A stretch of DNA of 56,871 nt from Collinsella sp. (GCA_019414645.1 DXLP01000016.1:1-56871), one strand, 5' to 3'. Counted from the stretch's first letter, positions 42,720 through 51,774 are shown. The notes: generated by a model not told the origin, from the sequence alone. Program-made: numbers and translations.

Positions 42720-43412
42720 ATGTCGTATACGGTGACCGAGGCCACGGCCTTCTTTCCCGATAAGAAGGCGGCTTCCTCGTTCTCGAGCGGGTATGCGTCC
42801 AAAAAGCCTTGCGCACATATCGATTGTGAGCTTGAGGGCGGTTTTGAGCGGTCCATTTGGATTCCCGTGCGGGTCGCGCGGCTGTATGTCAAAAACCGCC
42901 CCGATCTTCCCTGTGATTGGGACAACTTTCGTGAGGCGGTGCAGCTCATCGAGGGTAAATGTGCACTTACCATGGTGACCGAGATGCTATCGCGCCGCGA
43001 CCATGCGACGGGTGAGGTCCGTGACAAGCTGGCTCGCTACGGCTTTCACCAGCCCGCGATCGATTTCGCCGTCGAGCGCGCCACAGAGTATCACTTTTTA
43101 GACGAGAACCGCTTTTGCTCGTACTTTATCGAGGAGCGCAAGCGGCGCGGTTGGGGACAGCGCAAAATCGAGACCGAGCTCAAGCGCCGTCATGTCGTGC
43201 TCGATGACATTCCCGGTTATCCCGAGGATTATTTTGCCGTCGAAGACGATTTGGCGCGTGCGTCAGCCCTGCTCGCCAAGCGGCGTGTTCCAGAGACGCG
43301 CGGATTCGAAAAACTGGTTCGGTTTTTGATGGGCAAGGGCTTCTCGTATCACATCGCCGCCGATGCCGTTAAGGCACGTCTCGATGCCGAACGCGAGAAA
43401 TGTGCGGTTTAG
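42720..43412 (+). CDS. recX: regulatory protein RecX
   Basis: RecX binds RecA filaments and limits their growth. The 230-residue product shows the three-helix repeats of the family, with ALTMVTEMLSRRDHATGEVRDKL, LDENRFCSYFIEERKRRGWGQRKIETELKRR and a C-terminal repeat ending FLMGKGFSYHIAADAVKA. It is longer than E. coli RecX because of an N-terminal domain typical of Gram-positive forms. The ATG at 42720 lies close behind recA and is translated from the same SOS-inducible message. Confidence 0.9.
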   Translation: MSYTVTEATAFFPDKKAASSFSSGYASKKPCAHIDCELEGGFERSIWIPVRVARLYVKNRPDLPCDWDNFREAVQLIEGKCALTMVTEMLSRRDHATGEVRDKLARYGFHQPAIDFAVERATEYHFLDENRFCSYFIEERKRRGWGQRKIETELKRRHVVLDDIPGYPEDYFAVEDDLARASALLAKRRVPETRGFEKLVRFLMGKGFSYHIAADAVKARLDAEREKCAV

Positions 43413-43426
43413 GCGTATGCGCTTTG

Positions 43427-43469
43427 TGGCCCTGCCGTTCACCGCGTTTTAGCCGCCGTGCCGGGGCCA
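43427..43469 (+). terminator. possible recX terminator
   Basis: TGGCCC (43427-43432) can pair with GGGCCA (43464-43469), followed by TTTATTT. The stem is short and the loop large, so the call is weak, but a new promoter begins just after it. Confidence 0.35.
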
Positions 43470-43474
43470 TTTAT

Positions 43475-43503
43475 TTGACAGTTGTTGTGGTTCAACGTAC
43501 GAT
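43475..43503 (+). promoter_or_regulatory. rny promoter
   Basis: TTGACA (43475-43480), a 17-bp spacer and TACGAT (43498-43503) make a near-consensus housekeeping promoter 167 bp before rny. The long leader contains a small CTCATC/GATGAG hairpin. Confidence 0.8.
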
Positions 43504-43669
43504 AAACACTGTCATTTGCTTTGTGATATGTGCTCATCTGTGATGAGTTTGTTTATATGTTTATCTGTATCCGACCCGCATAAGCTGCGCCCATATTACT
43601 CAAATGTCGCGAGCCGTTCGTAAGGACGGTTCGCTTTGTTGTGTAACGAATCCATAAAAAGGAGTGAGC

Positions 43670-45220
43670 ATGCCTATCATCGCAGCGCTCGTTGGCATCG
43701 TTTTGGGTGCCATCGCCGCCATTGCCTACATGCGCACCGCCAAGCAGGGTAGTCTTCACGAGGCCGACGAAAAGATTCAGTCGGCACACGCGCAGGCTGA
43801 GTCCCTGATCGGTGATGCTAAGCGTCAGGCCGAGACCCTCAAAAAAGAGGCTCTGCTCGAGGCTAAAGAGGAGATCATCAAGAACAAGCAGGCCGCCGAG
43901 GCCGAGGACAAGCAGCGTAAGAGCGAGATTCGTACGCTCGAGAACCGTGTGATGCAGCGCGAGGAGTCCCTCGATCGCCGAAACGACGCTCTCGACAAGC
44001 GTGAGCACCAGCTGTCCAGCCAGGCCGGTCAGGTCGAGAAACGCTCCCGCGAGCTTGAGGAGCTCTGCGCCAAGCAGACCTCCGAGCTCGAGCGTATCGC
44101 CGACCTGACCCGCGAGGATGCCCACAAGGAGCTCCTCGATAAGGTTCGCGGCGAGGTCACCCACGAGGCCGCCACGATCATTCGCGAGTCCGAGCAGCAG
44201 GTTCGCGCCGAGTGCCACAAGACCGCCCAGGAGATTCTGTCCCTGGCGATTCAGCGCTGCGCTGCCGACCACACAGCCGAGGTCACCGTTACCTCCGTGC
44301 ACATTCCCTCTGATGACCTCAAGGGCCGTATCATCGGTCGCGAGGGTCGCAACATCCGGACCTTCGAGCAGGTTTCCGGCGTCAACCTCGTGATTGACGA
44401 CACGCCCGAGACCGTCGTTCTTTCGAGCTTCGACCCGGTCCGTCGTGAGACCGCCCGTGTTGCCCTCGAGAACCTCATCGCCGACGGCCGCATTCACCCC
44501 GCCCGCATCGAGGAGATGTATCACAAGGCTGCCGACCTGGTTCAGCAGCGCGTGCGCGAGGCTGGCGAGCAGGCTGCCTTCGATACCGGCATTCACGACC
44601 TGCACCCCGAGATCGTCAAGACCCTTGGTGCCCTGCGCTACCGTACCTCGTTTGGTCAGAACGTGCTTCAGCACTCCCTCGAAGTCTCTGACCTGTGCGG
44701 CGTGATGGCTTCCGAGCTTGGCCTGGACGTTGTGACCGCCAAGCGCGCCGGCCTGCTGCACGACCTGGGCAAGGCAATTGACCACGACGTCGAGGGTCCG
44801 CATGCCGTCATCGGCGCCGAGCTTGCCCGCCGTTATGGCGAGAAGCCCGTTATCGTTCATGCTATCGAGGCTCACCATGCCGATGTCGACCCTAACACGG
44901 TGCTCGATGTCCTGGTACAGGCCGCTGATGCTGTCTCTGCTTCTCGCCCCGGTGCCCGTCGCGAGTCTGCCGAGAACTACATCAAGCGTCTCGAGAAGCT
45001 CGAGGAGATCGCCAACTCCCATGAAGGCGTCGAGCGTACCTATGCCATGCAGGCTGGTCGCGAGGTACACGTCATGGTTCAGCCGGACAAGATCTCCGAT
45101 GCCCAGTCCACGGTCCTGGCTCACGATATCGCCCATCAGATCGAGGAAGAGATGGAGTATCCCGGTCAGGTGCGCGTCGTCGTGATTCGCGAGAGCCGCG
45201 CTGTCGATATCGCTAAATAA
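43670..45220 (+). CDS. rny: ribonuclease Y
   Basis: RNase Y is a membrane-anchored endoribonuclease that starts mRNA decay. The 516-residue protein has an N-terminal membrane helix (about 3-20), a long coiled coil (about 25-190, Glu/Lys/Ala-rich), a KH domain ([18 protein letters not shown]) and an HD domain ([29 protein letters not shown]). ATG at 43670 follows AAAAAGGAG at the best spacing; an in-frame GTG two codons earlier lies within the site. It is the first gene of the rny-GHKL-spoVS group. Confidence 0.96.
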   Translation: MPIIAALVGIVLGAIAAIAYMRTAKQGSLHEADEKIQSAHAQAESLIGDAKRQAETLKKEALLEAKEEIIKNKQAAEAEDKQRKSEIRTLENRVMQREESLDRRNDALDKREHQLSSQAGQVEKRSRELEELCAKQTSELERIADLTREDAHKELLDKVRGEVTHEAATIIRESEQQVRAECHKTAQEILSLAIQRCAADHTAEVTVTSVHIPSDDLKGRIIGREGRNIRTFEQVSGVNLVIDDTPETVVLSSFDPVRRETARVALENLIADGRIHPARIEEMYHKAADLVQQRVREAGEQAAFDTGIHDLHPEIVKTLGALRYRTSFGQNVLQHSLEVSDLCGVMASELGLDVVTAKRAGLLHDLGKAIDHDVEGPHAVIGAELARRYGEKPVIVHAIEAHHADVDPNTVLDVLVQAADAVSASRPGARRESAENYIKRLEKLEEIANSHEGVERTYAMQAGREVHVMVQPDKISDAQSTVLAHDIAHQIEEEMEYPGQVRVVVIRESRAVDIAK

Positions 45221-45221
45221 C

Positions 45222-46307
45222 ATGAGCGACGCGAACGAGCTCATCTCATTTATCGCGTCGATGTCGGGGGAGGGCAACCTTCGCGTCGAGGAGAACCTTG
45301 GCGAGGGGTATGTCCGCCTCCGCGTTTCGGAGGCCGAGCGGCGCCAGGCAAAGCACGACATTCAGCATGTCGAGGATATCGTCATCGAAATGCTCCGTAA
45401 TGCTCGCGATGCTGGTGCCGACAAGGTCTATCTCGCCACGACCAAGGAAGATGGCGTCCGCACGCTTGTCTTTCTGGATAACGGTTCGGGCGTTCCACAG
45501 GATATGCAAGAGCGAATCTTCGATGCCCGCGTTACCTCCAAGCTCGAGAGCATGAAGATGGACCGTTGGGGCGTTCACGGTCGTGGCATGGCATTGTTTT
45601 CGATCAAGCAGAACACTGACGAGGCCCGTGTGGTCACGTCTGGTGTCGACCTTGGCTCGGCCTTTAAGGTGAGCGTTGCGGCCGACCGCCTCAGTGAGCG
45701 TGCCGATCAGTCCAGCTGGCCCCAGGCCGTCAGGGATGAGGACGGACGTTATGTCTGTGCTCGCGGCCCGCATAATATTATTCGCGCTGCTTGTGAGTTT
45801 GCGCTCGAGGAGTTGTGTGGTTGCGATGTCTATCTTGGTTCTCCGTCTGAGATTGCCGCGACCCTTTATGCTCAGGCGTCAAGTCGGCTCGATACGTCGC
45901 GTCTCCTGTTCATTGATGACGAGAGTGAGCTTCCGGTTGTCGATCGTTTAGGCCTTGCCTCTGATGCCGAGGACTTTATCCGTATCTGTTCGGGTTTGGG
46001 TCTTGAGATGTCCGAGCGCACTGCTCATCGCATTTTGGCAGGGCAGATTAAGCCCGTTCGCGGTGTGACCGCGCGTCTGCTGCGCGAGCGTGATTCGTCC
46101 TCGCATGCGCCGGCTCCTGTCGATCTTGCGAAGGATCGTCGCGGGCTACGTATTGCCAAGGATGACATGGCACAGTTTTCGCGTGCTGTGGAGCGTGACT
46201 TTAATGACCTTGCCGCCCGGTACTATCTCAACCTTTGTGGCGACCCAAAGATTCGTGTTTCGCGTGATCGAATCACTGTGACCTTCGATCTTGCCAAAGA
46301 GGAATAG
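45222..46307 (+). CDS. GHKL-type ATPase of unknown function
   Basis: A 361-residue soluble protein with the ATP-binding fold shared by Hsp90, MutL and histidine kinases. The N box is in EMLRNARDAGA (Glu56, Asn60, Asp63), the G1 box is DNGSGVP at 86-92, and the glycine-rich lid is GVHGRGMAL at 117-125. It has no membrane segment, sensor domain or phosphoacceptor histidine, so it is not a histidine kinase. The C-terminal half (about 190-361) matches nothing I recognise. It starts one base after rny with no separate ribosome site, so translation must be coupled, and it ends by touching the region before spoVS. A role beside RNase Y is plausible but unproven. Confidence 0.75.
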   Translation: MSDANELISFIASMSGEGNLRVEENLGEGYVRLRVSEAERRQAKHDIQHVEDIVIEMLRNARDAGADKVYLATTKEDGVRTLVFLDNGSGVPQDMQERIFDARVTSKLESMKMDRWGVHGRGMALFSIKQNTDEARVVTSGVDLGSAFKVSVAADRLSERADQSSWPQAVRDEDGRYVCARGPHNIIRAACEFALEELCGCDVYLGSPSEIAATLYAQASSRLDTSRLLFIDDESELPVVDRLGLASDAEDFIRICSGLGLEMSERTAHRILAGQIKPVRGVTARLLRERDSSSHAPAPVDLAKDRRGLRIAKDDMAQFSRAVERDFNDLAARYYLNLCGDPKIRVSRDRITVTFDLAKEE

Positions 46308-46381
46308 TGCCTTTACCGAGTCCACTCGGTACGATACAGTTATTGCAGTTAAAACGTACTTTTAAACGCAGGAGTTTCTTC

Positions 46382-46699
46382 ATGGATTGCCTGAAGGTAT
46401 CAAGCAAATCATCGCCCGCGTCCGTTGCCGGCGCCATCGCCGGCATGGTCAAGGATGGTGTACCCGTCAACATCCAGTGTGTCGGCGCTGGTGCTGTCAA
46501 CCAGGCCATTAAGGCCGTGGCTATCGCGCGCGGTTTTTTGATTCCAACCGGTTTTGATATTTCCTGCGCGCCCGTGTTCTCCGACATCCTCATTAACGGG
46601 GAGTCGCGCACGGCCATTCGCCTTTCTATCTACGTTCACCAGATCAATCGAGCTGCTATGGATAACGTCGTCATGGATGATGTTAAGCCTGTGGCATAG
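46382..46699 (+). CDS. spoVS: stage V sporulation protein S (SpoVS)
   Basis: SpoVS is a small Alba-like nucleic-acid-binding protein that influences sporulation and cell division in Bacillus. The product begins LKVSSKSSPASVAGAIAGMV, then has IQCVGAGAVNQAIKAVAIARGF and GESRTAIRLSI, all hallmarks. At 105 residues it is about 19 longer than the usual 86, owing to a C-terminal extension. ATG at 46382 follows AGGAG; the longer frame from 46307 was rejected. rny followed by spoVS and miaB is a conserved Gram-positive order. Confidence 0.93.
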   Translation: MDCLKVSSKSSPASVAGAIAGMVKDGVPVNIQCVGAGAVNQAIKAVAIARGFLIPTGFDISCAPVFSDILINGESRTAIRLSIYVHQINRAAMDNVVMDDVKPVA

Positions 46700-46744
46700 C
46701 TTCTGCTTGCCTCGATTCGCCCCCCCTCTCCATCGTTAGGACTT

Positions 46745-48121
46745 ATGCACATGGACCAGCGTTCCGTACGCGATATTCTTGCCGGTAAAACCTACTTTAT
46801 CCGCACCTTTGGCTGCCAGATGAATCAGCACGACTCCGAGCGCGTGAGCGGTCTGCTCGATTCGTATGGTTGCCTCATGGCGCTCGATCCCGAGCATGCC
46901 GATATTGTTGTCTTCATGACATGCTGCGTGCGCGAGGCCGCCGATACTCGCCTGTACGGCCAGTGCAATTCCTGTAAAAGCCTGCCGCCTTCGCCTTCGG
47001 GCAAGCGTGTGGTTGCCGTTGGTGGTTGCATCGCGCAGCGCGATGGCGAGGGCCTGCTCACCAACGTCGATAACGTCAATGTCATCTTTGGTACGCATTC
47101 CATCGCACATGTGGCAGAGCTCATTGCCGAGGCGTTCCTTGATGGCAAGCGTCATATCCGCACCAATGAGCATGAGGATACGGATGCCATGAGCATGCCG
47201 TGGCATCGCGAGACCCAGTATCACGCCTGGGTGCCCATTATGACGGGCTGCAATAATTTCTGTACCTATTGCATCGTGCCGTACGTGCGCGGTCGCGAAA
47301 AGAGCCGCCCCTTCGAGGAAATTGTCGACGAGGTGACCGGTTTGGTGCGCCAGGGCGTGCGCGAGATTACGCTGCTGGGCCAAAACGTTAACTCATATGG
47401 TCGCGATCTGTTTGGCAAGCCGCGTTTTGCCGATCTGCTGCGTGCCGTGGGTGATACGGGTGTGGAGCGCATCTTCTTTACCTCTTCTCATCCTAAGGAT
47501 CTGCTGCCCGAGACCATCGACGCCATGGCCGAGACGCCCGCCGTCATGCCGCAGCTTCACTTGGCCGTTCAGTCGGGCTCCACGCGTATCCTCAAAGAGA
47601 TGAATCGCCGTTATACACGCGAGGACTATCTGGGCCTGGTCGATCGCATTCGCAACCGCATGCCCGATATCGCGCTCTCGACCGATATTATCGTTGGCTT
47701 CCCGGGCGAGACTGAAGAGGACTTTGAGCAGACGCTCTCACTTGCCGAGACGGTCCGCTATGCTCAGGCCTATACCTTCATCTATTCCAAGCGCGCCGGT
47801 ACCCCGGCCGCAGAGATTGACGATCCTACGCCGCATGAGGTTATTCTCGAGCGTTTCAACCGCCTGGTTAAGGTTATCGAGACTACGGCACACGAGTATA
47901 ACCAGGGTGAGCTTCATACTGTGGTGCCGGCGCTCATTGAGGGAACGAGTAAAAAGAACGACGCGGTCCTGCTGGGCAAGAGTCCCAAGAATCAGACCGT
48001 GCATGCGCCTATCCCCGAGGGTTACAGCATCGATCAGCTTGTTGGCAAGATCGTTGATGTTGACGTTGACGTTGCCAAGACCTGGTATTTGTCCGGCTCC
48101 GTTGTGGGCGAGCCGCGCTAA
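46745..48121 (+). CDS. miaB: tRNA i6A37 methylthiotransferase MiaB
   Basis: MiaB converts i6A37 to ms2i6A37 in tRNAs reading UNN codons. The 458-residue protein has N-terminal cluster cysteines Cys24 (TFGCQMNQHDSE), Cys60 and Cys95, the radical-SAM motif GCNNFCTYC (Cys169, 173, 176) followed by IVPYVRGREKSR, and a C-terminal TRAM domain. The usual NTCSVRE motif is MTCCVREAA here, keeping the cysteine. Its TAA stop overlaps the miaA ATG, fitting sequential action on the same base. Confidence 0.95.
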   Translation: MHMDQRSVRDILAGKTYFIRTFGCQMNQHDSERVSGLLDSYGCLMALDPEHADIVVFMTCCVREAADTRLYGQCNSCKSLPPSPSGKRVVAVGGCIAQRDGEGLLTNVDNVNVIFGTHSIAHVAELIAEAFLDGKRHIRTNEHEDTDAMSMPWHRETQYHAWVPIMTGCNNFCTYCIVPYVRGREKSRPFEEIVDEVTGLVRQGVREITLLGQNVNSYGRDLFGKPRFADLLRAVGDTGVERIFFTSSHPKDLLPETIDAMAETPAVMPQLHLAVQSGSTRILKEMNRRYTREDYLGLVDRIRNRMPDIALSTDIIVGFPGETEEDFEQTLSLAETVRYAQAYTFIYSKRAGTPAAEIDDPTPHEVILERFNRLVKVIETTAHEYNQGELHTVVPALIEGTSKKNDAVLLGKSPKNQTVHAPIPEGYSIDQLVGKIVDVDVDVAKTWYLSGSVVGEPR

Positions 48122-49059
48122 TGGTTTCTCCCAGGGCAGGACTTTCCGCCGTTGCGATCGTCGGTCCGACGGCGGTTGGTAAGAGTGATGTTGCCGACCG
48201 TTTGGCAGCTCGTCTTTCGTCCGAAGTGCTGTCGTGCGATGCGATGCAAATCTATCACGGCATGGACATCGGTACCGCAAAGATGGCGCCCGATGAGTGT
48301 ACGGTGCCGCTGCGTCTCGTCGACATTGTAGAGCCGGGTGTGGCATATTCTGCTGCGCTTTATCAGGCTGACGCTCGCGCGCATGTTGAACGTCTCCTTG
48401 GTTCGGGTTGCCTGCCGGTTTTTTGCGGAGGTACGGGGCTGTATCTCAAGGCCGCCCTCGATGAGATGGACTTTCCCTCGGGTGAACTTGAGGACGATCG
48501 TCGTATGGGCTATCAGGAGCTTGCCGAGCGTATTGGCGAGGAAGAGCTGCATGCCCTGCTTGCCGAGCGCGACCCAGAATCGGCTGCTGTTATTCATCCC
48601 CATAATGTGCGCCGTGTGATTCGTGCGCTCGAGATGCATGATGATGGTATTTCCTATGCACAGCAAAAAAGTCAGTTTAGTGTTCCGCGCGAGCATTATC
48701 ATGCTCTATGGTTTGGTCTGACGCGTAATCGCGAGGTGCTCTACGAGCGCATTAACCTGCGCGTCGATCTGATGTTTGAGCAGGGTCTTGTCGATGAGGT
48801 TCGCGGTCTTATGGACCAGGGGCTGGGAGATGCCCTGACTTCGATGCAGGCAATTGGCTATAAAGAGATCATTGATGCTTTCAATGGCGTGATTTCTATG
48901 GATGAGGCTCGCGAACTCATCAAGATGCGTTCGCGTCGCTATGCCAAACGTCAGCTTTCGTGGTTTAAGCGCGATGACCGTATCGTGTGGTTTGATATGG
49001 ACGAGTTTACGATCGATGAGGTCGTTGAGGACATCCTGCATCGTATTGAGGCTGCCTAA
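48121..49059 (+). CDS. miaA: tRNA dimethylallyltransferase MiaA
   Basis: MiaA adds the isopentenyl group to A37 of tRNA, making the substrate of MiaB. The 312-residue protein has the P-loop GPTAVGKS at 15-22, LSCDAMQIYHGMDIGTAK, and the C-terminal TSMQAIGYKEI and RSRRYAKRQLSWFKRD segments. The ATG at 48121 overlaps the miaB stop by one base, and its own stop overlaps the hflX ATG. Length is standard. Confidence 0.96.
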   Translation: MVSPRAGLSAVAIVGPTAVGKSDVADRLAARLSSEVLSCDAMQIYHGMDIGTAKMAPDECTVPLRLVDIVEPGVAYSAALYQADARAHVERLLGSGCLPVFCGGTGLYLKAALDEMDFPSGELEDDRRMGYQELAERIGEEELHALLAERDPESAAVIHPHNVRRVIRALEMHDDGISYAQQKSQFSVPREHYHALWFGLTRNREVLYERINLRVDLMFEQGLVDEVRGLMDQGLGDALTSMQAIGYKEIIDAFNGVISMDEARELIKMRSRRYAKRQLSWFKRDDRIVWFDMDEFTIDEVVEDILHRIEAA

Positions 49060-50348
49060 TGGCCCGTTTCCCCCTTGTTCCCACGGCACCCGAGCCCGAG
49101 CGTGCCATATTAGTTGGTGTTGAGTGGCGCGACAATGCATGGCCGCTCGATCGCTCGCTTGATGAGCTGGAGCGTCTTACCCACACGGCTGGTGCCCAGT
49201 GCGTGGCACGCTTGTCACAGCGTTTGGTAAAGCCGTATCCTAAATCGTTTATCGGTTCCGGTAAGGTTGAAGAGCTGTGCGGCCTGGTGCATCGCATGGA
49301 TGCCGATGTCGTTATTTTTGACGACGACCTGACGCCCTCGCAGCAATCCTATTTGGAGAAAGCCGTGGGCGAGCCGGTAAAGATTATCGATCGTACGGCA
49401 CTGATCTTGGATATTTTTGGCCTGCATGCTCAGACGCGTGAGGGACGCCTACAGGTACAGCTGGCACAGCTTCAATATCTGTTGCCTCGTCTGCGTGGCA
49501 TGTGGAGCCATCTCGCCAAGGAACAGACGCGCGGCGGCATCGGCTCACGCTTTGGTCAGGGCGAAAGTCAGCTCGAGGTCGACCGTCGCCTCATTCGTAA
49601 TAAGATCGCTGCGCTTCGTCGTGAGCTCAAGCAGGTTGAACAGCGTCGCGATGTTCAATCCAAGAGCCGCATTGAGTCACCGGCGTTTCGCGTCGCGTTA
49701 GCCGGTTATACCAATGCGGGTAAATCGTCGTTGCTCAATCGTCTGACCGGATCTACGGTGCTTTCGCAGGACAAGCTGTTTGCTACGCTCGACCCGACGA
49801 CGCGTTCGTATCGCCTGCCCGGCGGTCGTGGCATGACGATTACCGATACTGTTGGCTTTATTCAAAAGCTACCGCATGGTCTCGTTGATGCCTTTAAGTC
49901 CACGCTGTCTGAGGTTCTTGGTGCCGATCTGATCCTTAAAGTTGTGGATGCCTCTGACGAGGACTACGAGCGCCAGCTCGAGGCAGTCGATCGCGTTCTT
50001 GACGAGATCGGTGCCGGCGAGCGTTTGACGCTTACGGTGTTCAATAAAATCGATCTTCTCGATAGCGTTGATCGATTGAGTTTCCGTCGTCGCTATCCCG
50101 AGGCCGTGATGTTCTCGGCCCAGACGGGCGAGGGACTCGACGATCTCGTCGACCGTATTGCTCGCGAGGCGGCTGCCACCGATGTGTTGCTCTCCGCTGA
50201 AATCCCGTATCGCGAGGGCGCCCTCATCACGCTGGTGCATGAACAGGGAACCCTTTTGCACGAGGAATATCTTGAGGGCGGCGTTCGTATTGTTGCGAAG
50301 CTGCCGGCTCGTATCGCGCCGCGGCTCAAGCGTTATCGCACCGAGTAG
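49059..50348 (+). CDS. hflX: ribosome-associated GTPase HflX
   Basis: HflX splits stalled or stressed ribosomes. The 429-residue protein has the N-terminal HflX domain (FIGSGKVEEL, VDVIFDDDL-like VVIFDDDLTPSQ, and TRGGIGSRFGQGESQLEVDRR in parts), a coiled linker, and the G domain with GYTNAGKSS near 217-225, DTVGFIQKLPHGLVDAFKST and NKIDLLD. It forms an operon with miaA, as in E. coli. The last 16 bp overlap the end of the convergent DUF1624 gene. Confidence 0.95.
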   Translation: MARFPLVPTAPEPERAILVGVEWRDNAWPLDRSLDELERLTHTAGAQCVARLSQRLVKPYPKSFIGSGKVEELCGLVHRMDADVVIFDDDLTPSQQSYLEKAVGEPVKIIDRTALILDIFGLHAQTREGRLQVQLAQLQYLLPRLRGMWSHLAKEQTRGGIGSRFGQGESQLEVDRRLIRNKIAALRRELKQVEQRRDVQSKSRIESPAFRVALAGYTNAGKSSLLNRLTGSTVLSQDKLFATLDPTTRSYRLPGGRGMTITDTVGFIQKLPHGLVDAFKSTLSEVLGADLILKVVDASDEDYERQLEAVDRVLDEIGAGERLTLTVFNKIDLLDSVDRLSFRRRYPEAVMFSAQTGEGLDDLVDRIAREAAATDVLLSAEIPYREGALITLVHEQGTLLHEEYLEGGVRIVAKLPARIAPRLKRYRTE

Positions 50349-51037
50349 ACGAGCTCCAAAAAGCCCAGAATAATGGGCTGATGCAGTAGATAAAAGGGGA
50401 GTGCGTGACGTCCAAGGCTGGCGAGCTCCGGGATGGGATTGGCGTAGGCCCAGCTAGGGACGGTCTTATCGATTCCCTTCGCTATGTGTGCGGCGAAGTA
50501 TCCTGCAAGATACATAAAGAAAAACGGGATGATGGGGTAGTAATCACCTGAGACAAACCCAGGGCTCGGAAATCCCAGCCACGCCAGGTAGGGGACAGGG
50601 TAGATCGTTTTGGGGATGCTCCAGGTGAGGGCAAACAACAAAAGGCATAGGGACATGCCCCATCTCGCCGATATCTTCTTAAGGACGGGATCGGTCAACG
50701 CCACGATGCCGGTACATGCGGCCATGCAGTAGATGATGCCAAAATTAACAGAATCGTCAACTGAGACAAGTGTTGTTGCCAACCAGACGACGAGTGCTGC
50801 TAAGGCGTATTTGGCGGCACGTTTGATATTGTTGCGCGAAAGGGTGCACATCCAACCCGCGATAAACAAAAATACCCAGCTGATGCTGGCGCGCCAGATG
50901 TCTTGAAAGACAGTCTGGGTAAACCAGGGCATATCCCAGTCGTACAGGTAGGCAAGATCGTAGCAAGCGTGAAAACCTGCCATTGAAATCATCGTAAGCC
51001 CGCGGACGGTATCAAAGATGGTGATGCGTTTTTGCAT
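50333..51037 (-). CDS. DUF1624/heparan-alpha-glucosaminide acetyltransferase-like membrane protein
   Basis: A 234-residue integral membrane protein with about six or seven hydrophobic helices. The start RITIFDTVRGLTMISMAGFHACYDL fits the DUF1624 group of membrane acyltransferase-like proteins, and SLGRHALPFYLLHQPIILG near the end is typical too. The substrate is unknown. The ATG shares one base with the lexA stop (TAATG), so it is coupled to lexA and should follow SOS control. Its 3' end overlaps hflX tail to tail by 16 bp. Confidence 0.8.
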   Translation of the reverse strand: MQKRITIFDTVRGLTMISMAGFHACYDLAYLYDWDMPWFTQTVFQDIWRASISWVFLFIAGWMCTLSRNNIKRAAKYALAALVVWLATTLVSVDDSVNFGIIYCMAACTGIVALTDPVLKKISARWGMSLCLLLFALTWSIPKTIYPVPYLAWLGFPSPGFVSGDYYPIIPFFFMYLAGYFAAHIAKGIDKTVPSWAYANPIPELASLGRHALPFYLLHQPIILGFLELVYSVR

Positions 51038-51681
51038 TACGAGAACCGGCGCATCAAGCCGACGACTTTGCCCAAGATAACGGGATTCGTTGCATAGATA
51101 GGCTCCATGGTGTCATTCTCAGGCTGCAGGCGTACGCGTCCCTGCTCCTTGTAGAACGTCTTGACGGTCGCTGAACCATCAATCATAGCCACGACAATTT
51201 CGCCGTTCATGGCACTCTTTTGTTCACGGACGATGATGTAATCGCCATTGAAGATACCGACATTGATCATTGAGCTCCCATGCACCTCAAGGATAAAGGA
51301 ACCCTGATCAGTGGCGATTTCGGTCGGGATAGTAAATGTGTCTTCGATATTCTGCTCGGCCAGAATGGGAATCCCAGCCGCGACGCGACCAACGAGCGGT
51401 AGTGAGACCGTTCCGCGAGGTGCGGTGGTCTCGTCAGATTTAGAAATTGAGACAGAGGAACCGTCCTCGTTAAAGAGTTCCAGAGCGCGCGGTTTGGTGG
51501 CATCGCGCTTGAGTAGCCCGCGCGCCTCCAGGGCAGATAGATGGGCGTGCACGGTGCTGGGGGAGGAAAGGCCCACGGCAGAAGCCATCTCGCGCACGCT
51601 GGGCGGATAACCCTTCTCCTGCTGATATTCCTTGATGAAGTCGTAAATTTGCTGCTGACGCTTGGTAATTTTGCGAGCCAT
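51037..51681 (-). CDS. lexA: SOS repressor LexA
   Basis: LexA represses DNA-damage genes and cleaves itself when RecA filaments form. The 214-residue protein has an N-terminal winged helix (QIYDFIKEYQQEKGYPPSVRE), the cleavage site Ala102-Gly103 in VAAGIP, catalytic Ser137 in HGSSM and Lys174 in ATVKTFY. ATG at 51681 follows AGAGGA; the in-frame ATG at 51786 would start within the operator region and was rejected. Three SOS boxes upstream indicate autoregulation. Confidence 0.96.
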   Translation of the reverse strand: MARKITKRQQQIYDFIKEYQQEKGYPPSVREMASAVGLSSPSTVHAHLSALEARGLLKRDATKPRALELFNEDGSSVSISKSDETTAPRGTVSLPLVGRVAAGIPILAEQNIEDTFTIPTEIATDQGSFILEVHGSSMINVGIFNGDYIIVREQKSAMNGEIVVAMIDGSATVKTFYKEQGRVRLQPENDTMEPIYATNPVILGKVVGLMRRFS

Positions 51682-51704
51682 CAGGGCATCCTCTCTACCC
51701 ATGT

Positions 51705-51774
51705 CAAACAAATGTTCGAATTTTGCTTGACAGGAACAACTGTTCGAAGATAATAATAACCGAACATTCGTTCT
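51705..51774. promoter_or_regulatory. three LexA boxes between lexA and the YneA-like gene
   Basis: CAAAC-N4-GTTCG (51705-51718), GGAAC-N4-GTTCG (51733-51746) and CGAAC-N4-GTTCT (51761-51774) each match the CGAAC-N4-GTTCG SOS box with one mismatch. Their centres are spaced 28 bp apart, so LexA dimers could sit on one face and control both directions. Confidence 0.88.
51727..51754 (+). promoter_or_regulatory. promoter of the LysM/YneA-like gene
   Basis: TTGACA (51727-51732) and GATAAT (51749-51754) with a 16-bp spacer point toward the LysM gene. The middle LexA box lies inside the spacer, so repression would be direct. Confidence 0.7.

Noticed and set aside
45222..46307. Sensor histidine kinase call for the GHKL protein
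   Set aside because: There is no dimerisation/phosphoacceptor histidine, membrane segment or sensor domain upstream of the ATP-binding boxes.
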